NCBI GenBank assembly: GCA_958296055.1
Contig: CATQHS010000001.1
Coordinates: 2,328,277-2,392,276 of the forward strand
Source: an uncultured Acidimicrobiales bacterium
GTDB taxonomy: Bacteria > Actinomycetota > Acidimicrobiia > Acidimicrobiales > Aldehydirespiratoraceae
Direction: 5' to 3'
Length of the DNA: 64,000 nt
Made by a program: the position numbers and the translations under genes
The notes under the pieces: model-generated
What the model saw: the letters and a program-made list of their open reading frames with translations, nothing else
The model's database searches: none
Told to the model about the DNA's origin: nothing
In this document: positions 9,277-17,152 of the stretch, in pieces
Numbering within the stretch: the stretch's first letter is position 1
How the letters are laid out: each line of letters begins with the position of its first letter

Positions 9277-9691
9277 AGGACAAACCCGGGGGCCAATCGT
9301 GGGGTTGGCCGGGCAGGTCGGCGTCGAGGCGGTGGTAGTCGCTGGCCTCGGCGGTGAACAGGGCGAAAGCGGTGGTGAGGCCGGTGGGCGGGTCCAGTGT
9401 CCCGGCCGCCACCGCCATCATCTCGGGCCGGCCGGTCGAGCGCCAGAACAGGCTGCCGCCGCAGTTCGAGCAGAAGCCGTAGGACACCGTCGGCTCCTCG
9501 TCGGGGGTCCACCACCGCAGCGCCCCGCCGTCGTCGTCAATCGCCAGATCGGCCTCCGCGGTGCGGGTGCCGGCCATGAAGTGACCGGTCCAGCGCCGGC
9601 AGCGATGGCAATGGCAGTTGATCACCGGGCGGAGCGGTCCGTTGAGGGTGAACCGCACCCGCCCGCACGCGCACCGCCCGGTCACAGTCAT
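9254..9691 (-). CDS. GFA/CENP-V-fold zinc protein (formaldehyde-activating-enzyme family)
   Basis: A 145-residue protein with the zinc-binding cysteines of the GFA family: CACG near the N-terminus, CHCHRC (about residues 26-31) and CSNCG (about 73-77). Family members include S-(hydroxymethyl)glutathione synthase, but most are uncharacterised and most actinobacteria lack glutathione, so a glutathione role is doubtful. Its presence beside a pathway that releases formaldehyde is suggestive. ATG at 9691 follows a GGGGG box. The stop codon lies inside the right copy of the 35-bp repeat. Confidence 0.85.
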   Translation of the reverse strand: MTVTGRCACGRVRFTLNGPLRPVINCHCHRCRRWTGHFMAGTRTAEADLAIDDDGGALRWWTPDEEPTVSYGFCSNCGGSLFWRSTGRPEMMAVAAGTLDPPTGLTTAFALFTAEASDYHRLDADLPGQPHDWPPGLSWDRLNPP

Positions 9692-9740
9692 AAGCTAGCC
9701 CCCTTTCCCAAGAGTTTATTGGGTCGTGCCGCTGGATGAC

Positions 9741-10001
9741 TCACTGCAATGGAGCGATTCTACCAGGCGGCTCTAAGCGTTTTGCCAGATCCCAGGCTTC
9801 TCGCAACTCCGCTTGACGAAGTGAGGCCCACTCAATCACCAAACCATGGGCTCGCGGGGGAAGGTACCCATGCAGAATGGCCAAACTGTTGACTCCTACC
9901 GTTGCTTCATTGCCACCATAAGATGCATGAAAATGGGGCGGTTCATGATCATCAAAATACATGCGTATGATAATTCCGTAGAACCGACACAGTTCAGGCA
10001 T
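9741..10001 (-). CDS. DUF4160 protein
   Basis: An 86-residue protein recognisable as DUF4160 by ELCRFYGIIIRMYF, DDHEPPHFHA and the GYLPPRAHGLV region. The ATG at 10001 overlaps the end of the DUF2442 gene by eight bases; a TTG two codons earlier is possible. DUF4160 genes are very often paired with DUF2442 genes and are suspected toxin-antitoxin-like or accessory modules, but no activity is established. The region has clearly lower GC than its surroundings, which points to transfer. Confidence 0.85.
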   Translation of the reverse strand: MPELCRFYGIIIRMYFDDHEPPHFHASYGGNEATVGVNSLAILHGYLPPRAHGLVIEWASLRQAELREAWDLAKRLEPPGRIAPLQ

Positions 10002-10278
10002 TGTCAAGCAGGAGCCGTGCCCTTGGCATCAACTCTTCTATAGATTTACCTGTGAGCTGCATGTAAATGGCATCCGGGCAGAGTTCTAATTCCTCCCCCC
10101 AGGCAATCCCTCCAGTCGGAGTTATATGGACTGTCTCAAAGAAAGCGCGGTTGCTCCAAGATTTGAAAACACCGCGGTTTGCTAAGTGTGACAGGTCGAC
10201 TAGCCCAGCAGTACCGTCTGTATATCGCAGCCATATCTGGTACTCACTTCGCGGCTCTACCTCGGTTGGTCGGATCAT
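9994..10278 (-). CDS. DUF2442 protein
   Basis: A 94-residue protein of the DUF2442 family (RYTDGTAGLVDLSHL, then GGIAWGEELELCPDAIY). ATG at 10278 follows AGTAGAG. It precedes and overlaps the DUF4160 gene on the same strand, the usual order for this pair. Codon use is less GC-biased than in flanking genes. The upstream 87 bases to the next gene hold no recognisable feature beyond a plausible promoter. Confidence 0.85.
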   Translation of the reverse strand: MIRPTEVEPRSEYQIWLRYTDGTAGLVDLSHLANRGVFKSWSNRAFFETVHITPTGGIAWGEELELCPDAIYMQLTGKSIEELMPRARLLLDNA

Positions 10279-10365
10279 CTCTACTTGTTTCGCTCTTAGG
10301 AAGGCCTAGTCATTACGGGTATTACCGGCTCTCGCCTTCAGCAAGTTTGGCCCTGGCCATGTCGG

Positions 10366-11700
10366 TCAGCTCCAGGGGAACGGGCTGTTGGAGACCGGGT
10401 GGAGTTCGCCTCGGGCGTAGCGGCTGTATCGGAACGGCTCCAGCAGCGGTTGGGGCTCGCCCAGCAGTTCCTTGGCCACCAGGGCTCCGACGCCGATCAT
10501 CTTGTAGCCATGGTTGGAGTCGGCGATGAAGTAGACGTTCTCGGCGAAGGTGTCGAACACCGGGAAGCTGTCGGGAGTGAAGCTGCCGATCCCGCCCGAG
10601 GGCTCGGTGCTCATGAGATGGGCCTTGCCCTCGAAGCGCTTGTGGCAGAAGGCCAGGGCCGCGGCCCAGGTGCGGTGGAAGTCGGCCCCCACCACGAAGT
10701 CGGGCGAGTCGGGGCCGTAGGGGTCCACCGCCACCTCGTGGCCGGGCTTTTCCACCCGGTAGGGCATGTAGCCGCCCTGCACCCCCCCGAAGTTGAAGTC
10801 GGGCTTGTAGTAGATGCCCCACGGGCCCTCGGTCACCAGCCCGGCCTCGTCGTGCAGAGGAGCGTCGGTGTCGATGTGCACCACCGGGGGGAGGTTGCCG
10901 TCGTTGTCGGTCAGATAGCCGGGGTCCACCTCCAGGGTGCCCTCCTGGAGGGCCCAGTAGGTCCAAGTCGGCGTCTCGTGGAGTTTGCCGTCGGCCCCCA
11001 GCACCCCGGTGGCGGCGGGCAGGTCGAGCATGGCCCACTGGCTCTGCACCCACGGGCCGGTGGCCACGATTACCTGCTCGCAGGCGATGGCCCCCTGGTC
11101 GGTGACCACCGCGGTGACTGCCCCAGAGGCGTCGCGCTCGAAGCCCCGCTGCACCACACCGGTGACCAAGCGGACCCCCTCGGCCTCAGCCTTGGCCCAC
11201 AGGCCCTTCAGCGACGCCATGTTGTTGGCGTAACCGCCCCGGTGCTCGTGGAGCACGCTGGTGATGCCCCGGGCCTGCCAGTCGTCGAAGACGCCCCGCA
11301 TGTAGGCGGCCGAGGCGGCTTCGCCCTCCACGAAGGTGGAGCGGTAGCCGATGGCCTGCTGCTGCTCGTGGATGGAGGCCACATCCGCGTGCATGCCCTC
11401 GTGGCTGATCTGCATATACCCCACCGGGTGGTAGGAGAACGCCTCGGGGTCGCTGTCCCAGACGCCCACCGAGTGGGCCATCAGCTCCCGCATGGCGGGC
11501 TGGAAATAGTTGTTGCGGATGACTCCGCAGGCGATGCCCGACGCGCCCGCGCCGATGCCGGTCTTGTCGACGATCACGACGTCGGCGCCCGAGCCCCGCC
11601 CCGAGGCTCTGAGCCCGGCGGCCAGATGCCAGGCCGTTGAGAGGCCGTGGATGCCGGCCCCGACGATGGCGTATTTAGCGGCGATGAGCGGTTTGGTCAT
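10366..11700 (-). CDS. FAD oxidoreductase resembling N-methylglutamate/sarcosine dehydrogenase flavin subunit (MgdA-like)
   Basis: A 444-residue DAO-family enzyme with the FAD motif AIVGAGIHGLSTAWHLA at residues 8-24 and a C-terminal GGIGSFTPDSFPVFD...DSNHGYKMIGVG region, close to sarcosine-oxidase-beta type proteins. The start at 11700 is chosen because AGGGGG lies eight bases upstream. It is downstream of, and codirectional with, gmaS and mgsABC, where the known pathway places mgdABCD, which oxidises N-methylglutamate to glutamate and a C1 unit. Only this flavin subunit is present; the small, GcvT-bearing and gamma subunits are absent here. The role is inferred from position and family. Confidence 0.75.
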   Translation of the reverse strand: MTKPLIAAKYAIVGAGIHGLSTAWHLAAGLRASGRGSGADVVIVDKTGIGAGASGIACGVIRNNYFQPAMRELMAHSVGVWDSDPEAFSYHPVGYMQISHEGMHADVASIHEQQQAIGYRSTFVEGEAASAAYMRGVFDDWQARGITSVLHEHRGGYANNMASLKGLWAKAEAEGVRLVTGVVQRGFERDASGAVTAVVTDQGAIACEQVIVATGPWVQSQWAMLDLPAATGVLGADGKLHETPTWTYWALQEGTLEVDPGYLTDNDGNLPPVVHIDTDAPLHDEAGLVTEGPWGIYYKPDFNFGGVQGGYMPYRVEKPGHEVAVDPYGPDSPDFVVGADFHRTWAAALAFCHKRFEGKAHLMSTEPSGGIGSFTPDSFPVFDTFAENVYFIADSNHGYKMIGVGALVAKELLGEPQPLLEPFRYSRYARGELHPVSNSPFPWS

Positions 11701-11793
11701 CCGAAACCCCCTGACGACTCCGGATTGCTGGTTCACTCGAACCTGACGACTGGAAACAGTTTGGCCTGAAACCCCCGGCGATCTTGGAACCTG

Positions 11794-12246
11794 CTAATGG
11801 GCGGCTGGGGGTTCCCAGCCCTCCAGCACCGGCGGCTTCCAGTCGGTCCCGACCGTGCGGGGCTCGCCGACCCAGGGGCCGAGATCGACCTGCTCGTACT
11901 TGCAGTGGACGTCTTTGAGGATGATGCCGTAGGAGTTGCCCTCCATCAGGTGCTTGACCAGCACCTTGCGGGCCATCTCGTTCTCCCGGCCCTCGGGGAT
12001 GTCGAAGTAGATCTTGATGAAGGAGTTGGAGTACCGGTCGAAGACGGCGGGCACTCCGTCCTCCTCGAGCAGCTCGATGTCCTCGAGCCAGTTGATGTCA
12101 TCTCCGGGGGTGGCGGCCAGCAGGTCGATGCCTTCCACCAGCGACATGTCGCTCTGGTAGTCGAACCGCTTGCCCGCGAGCTGCTCGGCGTCGATGGCCA
12201 CCGTCCGGGCGCCGGTGTCGGATCGGGGTGCGGTCGTCTCGGACAT
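11794..12246 (-). CDS. Uncharacterised 150-residue protein in the N-methylglutamate cluster
   Basis: I do not recognise this protein. It is soluble and acidic in the middle (DINWLEDIELLEEDG) and aromatic/proline-rich at the end (PWVGEPRTVGTDWKPP and GWEPP), with one cysteine (DVHCKYEQVD) and no membrane segment or signal. It lies 38 bases after mgsC and 93 before the MgdA-like gene, all on one strand, so it is very likely co-expressed with them. It does not look like MgdB or MgdD, which it might replace. A role as an extra subunit of the synthase or dehydrogenase is inference. Confidence 0.8.
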   Translation of the reverse strand: MSETTAPRSDTGARTVAIDAEQLAGKRFDYQSDMSLVEGIDLLAATPGDDINWLEDIELLEEDGVPAVFDRYSNSFIKIYFDIPEGRENEMARKVLVKHLMEGNSYGIILKDVHCKYEQVDLGPWVGEPRTVGTDWKPPVLEGWEPPAAH

Positions 12247-12284
12247 CTCAGATTGCTCCCGTCGTCTCTGGCCCGTCCGTCATC

Positions 12285-13718
12285 TCAGGCGCCGTCGGGG
12301 GACTGCTTGGCCAGCAGCTCCCGCATCTCGGCCAGGGCCCGCTCCTCGGTTACGCCGGGGATGTAGGTGGTGCCGGCCAGAGGGACCTTGGCCATGGCCG
12401 ACGCCTCGTAGGTGAGGGCGGCCAAGTCCTCGGGCTCCAGGGAGTGGATGTCGGTCTTGCCGCAGGCTCGGGCCAGCATCTGCACTTCCATGGTGAGGGT
12501 GATGAGGAAGTTGTAGACCCGCATGGCCGCCTCGTCCACGTCCAGCCGCTTGCGCAGCTCCACGTCTTGGGTGGCCACCCCCACCGGGCAGCGCCCGGTG
12601 TGGCAGTGGTAGCACTGCCCGGCCGGCACCCCGACCGTGCCCTCGTAGTCGGTGACGCCGGGGATCTCCTTGTTGCAGTTGAGGGCCATGAGGGCGGCGG
12701 TGCCGATGGCCACTCCCTTGGCCCCCAGGGCCAGGCACTTGGCCACGTCGCCGCCGTTGCGGATGCCGCCGGCCACCACCAAGTCGATGTCGTCGGCCAG
12801 GCCCACGTCCTCTAAGGCCCGGCGGGCCTCGGGGATGGCGGCCATGAGCGGGATGCCGGTCTCCTCGGTGGCCAGGTGGGGGCCGGCGCCGGTGCCGCCC
12901 TCGGCTCCGTCCAGGTAGATGGTGTCGGGGCCGCACTTGGCGGCCATGCGGACGTCGTCGTACACCCGGGCCGAGCCCAGCTTGAGCTGGATCGGGACCT
13001 GATAGTCGGTGGCCTCCCGGATCTCCTGGATCTTCAGCGACAGGTCGTCGGGGCCGAGCCAGTCCGGGTGGCGGGCCGGGGACCGCTGGTCGATCCCGGC
13101 GGGCAGGGACCGCATCTCGGCCACCTGCTCGGTCACCTTCTGGCCCATCAGGTGGCCGCCCAGCCCCACCTTGCAGCCCTGGCCGATGAAGAACTCCACC
13201 GCGTCGGCCAGCATCAGATGGTGGGGGTTGAAGCCGTAGCGGCTCTGGATGACCTGGTAGAACCACTTGGTGGACAGGTCCCGCTCGGGCGGGATCATGC
13301 CGCCCTCGCCCGAGCAGGTGGCGGTGCCGGCCATGGAGGCCCCCTTGGCCAGCGCCATCTTGGCCTCGATGGACAGTGCCCCGAAGCTCATGCCGGTGAT
13401 GTAGACGGGGATGTCGAGCTCCAGGGGCTTGCGGGCGAACCGGGCCCCCAGCACCGTTTTGGTCTCGCACTTCTCCCGGTAGCCCTCGATCACAAACCGG
13501 GTGAGGGTGCCGGGTAGAAAGACCAGCTCGTCCCAGTGGGGGATCTTCTTGAAGATCGAGAAGCCCCGCATCCGGTAGCGGCCCAGCTCGGACTTCACGT
13601 GGATGTCGTTGATGACCGTGGGGGTGAAGATCTGGCTCTGCCCCAGCCGGTCGGTGTTGGCGTTGACCAGCGCCGCGTCCTGGGCGTCCTGGGTGGCGGC
13701 GCTCTTTTGTTGCGTCAT
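12285..13718 (-). CDS. mgsC: N-methylglutamate synthase subunit C (FMN/Fe-S glutamate-synthase domain)
   Basis: A 477-residue protein equivalent to the FMN-binding central part of glutamate synthase. The Fe-S motif is visible at C369, C372 and C377 (CYHCHTGRCPVG), and QLKLGSARVYDD and the GGIRNGGDVAKCLALGA barrel segment bind FMN in relatives. In the N-methylglutamate pathway this subunit makes N-methylglutamate from gamma-glutamylmethylamide and 2-oxoglutarate-derived carbon. The ATG at 13718 lies nine bases after mgsB. The same three-protein split occurs in GlxBCD clusters of unclear role; the adjacent gmaS and the upstream tmm/tdm favour the methylamine assignment. Confidence 0.82.
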   Translation of the reverse strand: MTQQKSAATQDAQDAALVNANTDRLGQSQIFTPTVINDIHVKSELGRYRMRGFSIFKKIPHWDELVFLPGTLTRFVIEGYREKCETKTVLGARFARKPLELDIPVYITGMSFGALSIEAKMALAKGASMAGTATCSGEGGMIPPERDLSTKWFYQVIQSRYGFNPHHLMLADAVEFFIGQGCKVGLGGHLMGQKVTEQVAEMRSLPAGIDQRSPARHPDWLGPDDLSLKIQEIREATDYQVPIQLKLGSARVYDDVRMAAKCGPDTIYLDGAEGGTGAGPHLATEETGIPLMAAIPEARRALEDVGLADDIDLVVAGGIRNGGDVAKCLALGAKGVAIGTAALMALNCNKEIPGVTDYEGTVGVPAGQCYHCHTGRCPVGVATQDVELRKRLDVDEAAMRVYNFLITLTMEVQMLARACGKTDIHSLEPEDLAALTYEASAMAKVPLAGTTYIPGVTEERALAEMRELLAKQSPDGA

Positions 13719-13727
13719 CGGGGCCTC

Positions 13728-14525
13728 CTAGATGACCAGCTTGCGCTCGGACGGCTCGAGGCTGTCGTAGTTGTGGAGCTGCTTGCCGCACACGAACTTC
13801 TGGAACTCAGGCGGCGGCCCCAGCCCGTAGATCCGGAACTTGCGCTCCACCACCTCGGCGTCGGCGTCGGTCCATTCGCCGGGGACGCAGTCGATTCCCA
13901 GCGAGGCCACCCGGCCGGCCACATAGAGGGTCCCGTCGTACATGGAGTCGCCGAGCCCGTTGCCGGCGTTGCCGCAGATGATCTGGCGGCCCCGCTGCAT
14001 CATGAACCCGGTGTTGATCCCCACCGAGCCGGTCACGATGATGGTGCCGCCCTTCTGGTCGATGCCGGTGCGGGCCCCGACGTCGCCTTTGACCACTAGG
14101 TCGCCGCCCCGCAGGGCGGCCCCGGTGAGCGATCCGGCGCTGCGCTCCACCACGATGCTGCCCGACATCATGTTCTCGGCGCACGACCACCCGACCCGGC
14201 CGTCGATGCGCACCTCCGGGCCGTCTATGAGGCCGCAGGCGAACCAGCCCGGCGAGCCCTCGAAGGTGATCTGGCAGCGCTTGAGGATGCCGACGGCCAG
14301 AGAGTGCTTGGAGCCGGGGTTGACGACGGTGACGTCGGCGATGCCCTCGCCGTAGATGAGGCGGCGCAGCTCCAGGTTGATCTGGCGGGTGGTGAGGTCG
14401 GTGGCGTCGATGCGGGCCCGGCCGCCGTCGATTTCGGCCGTGCCGGGCGCTTCGGCGTCGGGCTCGGCCAGGCCCCTGGCGTCGTAGCTGATGCCGGTCT
14501 TGGACCCGGCGCTCACGCCGGCCAT
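13728..14525 (-). CDS. mgsB: N-methylglutamate synthase subunit B (GXGXG domain)
   Basis: A 265-residue protein matching the C-terminal GXGXG beta-helix domain of glutamate synthase (repeated glycine turns such as GGDLVVKGDVGARTG and GGTIIVTGSVGINTG). It serves as the structural subunit of the split synthase. The ATG at 14525 has GGAGGAGG about eight bases upstream. The 55 bases between it and mgsA carry imperfect copies of a GTGAGC-containing motif that also occurs inside the first codons of this gene. Confidence 0.82.
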   Translation of the reverse strand: MAGVSAGSKTGISYDARGLAEPDAEAPGTAEIDGGRARIDATDLTTRQINLELRRLIYGEGIADVTVVNPGSKHSLAVGILKRCQITFEGSPGWFACGLIDGPEVRIDGRVGWSCAENMMSGSIVVERSAGSLTGAALRGGDLVVKGDVGARTGIDQKGGTIIVTGSVGINTGFMMQRGRQIICGNAGNGLGDSMYDGTLYVAGRVASLGIDCVPGEWTDADAEVVERKFRIYGLGPPPEFQKFVCGKQLHNYDSLEPSERKLVI

Positions 14526-14580
14526 CCCGGCACCTCCTCCACTTGCGCGGCGCCTGCGCTCACGCTGGCCGTACCAGTGC

Positions 14581-15510
14581 TCACACCTGCCACACCAGCA
14601 CCTCCCGCTCGTAGGGGTCGCGGGTCTCCACCTCGCGGCCGATCAGGGCCCGGATGGCGATCTCCTCGGTGGCGACGGCCACCAGCGGGTCCGACTCGAA
14701 CAGCACCAGCGGCTTGGCTGCCATCTCGTCCTTGGCCACGCCCAGCTCCGAGCCGGTCACGCACACGTAGGTGAACACGCCGTCGAAGTCGTCGAGGCTG
14801 GTCTTCATGGCCGTTTCCAGCGGGGCGCCGCCGGACATCTTCTCGGCCAGGTACACGGCGATGATCTCGGAGTCGCACTCGGACTGGAACCGGTGGCCGG
14901 CCCGCTCCAGCCGGCGCCGCCACTGGTGGTAGTTGGTGAGCTGCCCGTTGTGCACCACGGCCACGTCGGCGAAGGGGTAGGCCCAGTAGGGGTGGGCGCT
15001 GGCCAAGTCCACGTCGGACTCGGTGGCCATGCGCACATGGCCGATGCCGTGGGTGCCGGTGAAGCCCCCCAGCCGATACTGGCCCCCGACGGTCTCGGCG
15101 TCGCCGAGGTCTTTGACGATCTCCAGCGAGCTGCCCAAAGACAGGACCTCGCAGCCGGGCACGTCCTCGAGGTAGTCGGCCAGCGGCTTCATCTCGCCGC
15201 CGTAGCGGATGGTGGCCCGGAAGGCGTAGCCGGTCTCGCTCACCATGGTGGCCACGTCGGCGCCGATCTTGGCCAGGCGGGACTCCACCTCGGCCCGGCC
15301 CCGCTCCAGGCGCTCCTCGAAGTCCAGCCCCGTGACCTCGTTGGGCTCGGCCAGGACGAAGCGGATGACCACCATGTCGTCGGCCGGCCCGTAGAGGGCG
15401 TAGCCGGTGGAGTCGGGACCCCGGTGCTTCATGGACTGGAGCATGCGGGTGAGCTCGGTCCCGATGTCGGCGGGGCCGTCTCGGTGGATGACGCCGGCTA
15501 TGCCGCACAT
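14581..15510 (-). CDS. mgsA: N-methylglutamate synthase subunit A (class II glutamine amidotransferase)
   Basis: A 309-residue Ntn-type glutaminase. The ATG at 15510 puts the catalytic cysteine at position 2 (MCGIAGV), which settles the start although the frame is open further upstream; AGGAGGC precedes it. HRGPDSTGYALYG and GTHGIGHVRMATESDV are the glutaminase-site segments of this superfamily. In this pathway the domain would release methylamine or the methylamide nitrogen from gamma-glutamylmethylamide rather than ammonia from glutamine. Codirectional with gmaS, 67 bases downstream of it. Confidence 0.82.
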   Translation of the reverse strand: MCGIAGVIHRDGPADIGTELTRMLQSMKHRGPDSTGYALYGPADDMVVIRFVLAEPNEVTGLDFEERLERGRAEVESRLAKIGADVATMVSETGYAFRATIRYGGEMKPLADYLEDVPGCEVLSLGSSLEIVKDLGDAETVGGQYRLGGFTGTHGIGHVRMATESDVDLASAHPYWAYPFADVAVVHNGQLTNYHQWRRRLERAGHRFQSECDSEIIAVYLAEKMSGGAPLETAMKTSLDDFDGVFTYVCVTGSELGVAKDEMAAKPLVLFESDPLVAVATEEIAIRALIGREVETRDPYEREVLVWQV

Positions 15511-15577
15511 GGCTGCCTCCTGTTTGACTCGGGTCGCTCGGGCTGGCCGGTCTGGGCGGTTTGGCTGGGACGGCTGG

Positions 15578-16975
15578 TCATGGCAGGACGTCCAGGTACT
15601 CCTCCACGTCCCAGTCCGACACGGTGGCCAGGAAGCGCTCCCACTCGTCGCGCTTGTAGTGCTCGAACACGGTCCACATCTCGCCGGGCATGGCGCTGCG
15701 CACCACATCGTCGTTCCGCAGGGCCTCGAGCGCCTCGCCCAGGCTCAGGGGGACCTTCTCCACCTTCTTGTCGGCGGCGATGGCCTCGTAGATGTTGCGC
15801 TCCTCGGGCAGGCCCGGGTCGAGGTTGCGGTCGAGCCCGTCGTCCATGGCCTTGAGCAGGGCGGCGAACGACAGGTACGGGTTCACCGCGGAGTCCACCG
15901 ACCGGTACTCGAACCGGCCCGGGGCGCTGACCCGCAGGGCGGTGGTGCGGTTCTGGAACCCCCAGTCGGCGTACACCGGGGCCCAGAACCCGGTGTCCCA
16001 CAGCCGGCGGTAGGAGTTCACGGTGGGGGCGGTGATGCAGGTCATGGCCCGGACGTGCTCGAGGATGCCGCCGATGGCCTTCATCCCCACCGGTCCCGGC
16101 AACTGCGGGTTGTCGCCTTCGGGCATGAACTTGTTGTCGTCGCCGGCCCACAGCGAGATGTTGTGGTGACAGCCGTTGGCCGACACTCCCATGAACGGCT
16201 TGGGCATGAAGCACGGGAAGGCGCCCAGCTCCCGGCCCACCTGCTTGCACACCTGCCGGTAGGTGGTGAGGCGGTCGGCGGTGTGCTCGGCCCGGTCGAA
16301 GTTGAAGTTCAGCTCGAGCTGGCCGGGGGCGTCCTCGTGGTCGCCCTGGACCATGTCGAGGCCCATGGCCTCGCAGTACTCGACCACTTTGTGGATGAGG
16401 GGCTGGAGTTCGGCGAACTGGTCGATGTGGTAGCAGTTCGGCTTGGTCATGCCCTCAACGGTGGGCTTGCCGTCGGCGTCGGTCTTGAGCCACATCATCT
16501 CGGGCTCGGTGCCGGCCCGCAGGTGCAGGCCGTGCTTGGCCTCGAACTCGGCGTGGATGCGCTTGAGGTTGCCCCGGCAGTCGGAGGTGAGGTAGGCGCC
16601 GCCGTCCACCTCCTCCTCGCGGCCCCTGAACAGGGTGCAGAACACCCGGGCCGTCTTGGGGTCCCAGGGCAGCGCCATGAAGGTCTCGGGCTCGGCGATG
16701 CCGACCAGTTCCCTGGCCTCGGGGCCGTAGCCGATGTAGTTGCCGAGGCGGTCGATGAACAGGTTGGCGGTGGACCCGTACACGAGCTGGAATCCCTTGC
16801 GGGCGATCAGGCCGAAGTGCTTGGCCGGGATGCCCTTGCCCATGATCCGGCCCGTCACCGAGATGAACTGGCAGTACAGGTACTGGATGCCGTCCTTCTT
16901 GATCTTGGCCTCGATCTCTTGGACTTGACGCTCGCGGCCTTCTGCTTCCAGGAACCGCTCGAGATCTGTGGCCAT
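15578..16975 (-). CDS. gmaS: Gamma-glutamylmethylamide synthetase (glutamine synthetase family)
   Basis: A 465-residue glutamine-synthetase-fold enzyme of the GlnT/GmaS branch. It has a glutamate-binding segment (NGCHHNISLWAGDD), nucleotide-site residues (GDHEDAPGQLELNFNF) and the RFEYRSVDSAVNPYLSFAAL motif. GmaS ligates methylamine to glutamate with ATP. The family overlaps GlnT glutamine synthetases, so the assignment rests on its being the first gene of an operon with mgsABC and on the facing tmm/tdm genes. ATG at 16975 follows AGGGGG; the upstream leader contains hairpins and a palindrome. Ordinary glutamine synthetase is the main alternative. Confidence 0.8.
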   Translation of the reverse strand: MATDLERFLEAEGRERQVQEIEAKIKKDGIQYLYCQFISVTGRIMGKGIPAKHFGLIARKGFQLVYGSTANLFIDRLGNYIGYGPEARELVGIAEPETFMALPWDPKTARVFCTLFRGREEEVDGGAYLTSDCRGNLKRIHAEFEAKHGLHLRAGTEPEMMWLKTDADGKPTVEGMTKPNCYHIDQFAELQPLIHKVVEYCEAMGLDMVQGDHEDAPGQLELNFNFDRAEHTADRLTTYRQVCKQVGRELGAFPCFMPKPFMGVSANGCHHNISLWAGDDNKFMPEGDNPQLPGPVGMKAIGGILEHVRAMTCITAPTVNSYRRLWDTGFWAPVYADWGFQNRTTALRVSAPGRFEYRSVDSAVNPYLSFAALLKAMDDGLDRNLDPGLPEERNIYEAIAADKKVEKVPLSLGEALEALRNDDVVRSAMPGEMWTVFEHYKRDEWERFLATVSDWDVEEYLDVLP

Positions 16976-17008
16976 GAATCCCCCTATGAAACTCGCTGGC
17001 TCTTGTCG

Positions 17009-17063
17009 CCGGGCCCTGCGCCCGGTGCCTTCGCACCCTACCGATTCGGCGGCGATCCTCGCC
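17009..17063 (-). promoter_or_regulatory. Hairpin-rich 5' leader of gmaS
   Basis: In the gmaS transcript three small stem-loops can be drawn: 17051-17063 (5-bp stem), 17024-17037 (5-bp stem, 4-base loop) and 17009-17025 (6-bp stem, 5-base loop). The last two share the bases at 17024-17025, so they compete in part, as in an attenuator. I could not match them to a known riboswitch class; the loops lack the ACGR of mini-ykkC and the glycine-riboswitch core. Confidence 0.35.
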
Positions 17064-17083
17064 AATGGTTCACGGTAGCAGAC

Positions 17084-17096
17084 TTACTCCGAGTAA
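17084..17096. promoter_or_regulatory. 13-bp palindrome between gmaS and the divergent dioxygenase gene
   Basis: TTACTCCGAGTAA is a perfect inverted repeat of six bases around a single centre base. It stands out in the 177-bp divergent intergenic region and lies about six bases upstream of a TACCGT -10-like element for gmaS. It is probably an operator for a dimeric regulator, which is not identifiable here. Confidence 0.45.
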
Positions 17097-17152
17097 AACT
17101 GTTTTCCTCTAGTGATAGGTCAGGCCGACTGGGCCAGCACTACCATCGGCTC

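Noticed and set aside
12285..14525. Ordinary NADPH glutamate synthase
   Set aside because: The three domains are separate small proteins without the usual GltB fusion or GltD subunit, and gmaS is adjacent; this is the mgs/glx arrangement.
17009..17037. Tandem hairpins before gmaS as a mini-ykkC (guanidine-II) riboswitch
   Set aside because: That motif needs ACGR in both loops; the loops here are GAAG and GCAGG on the transcript strand.
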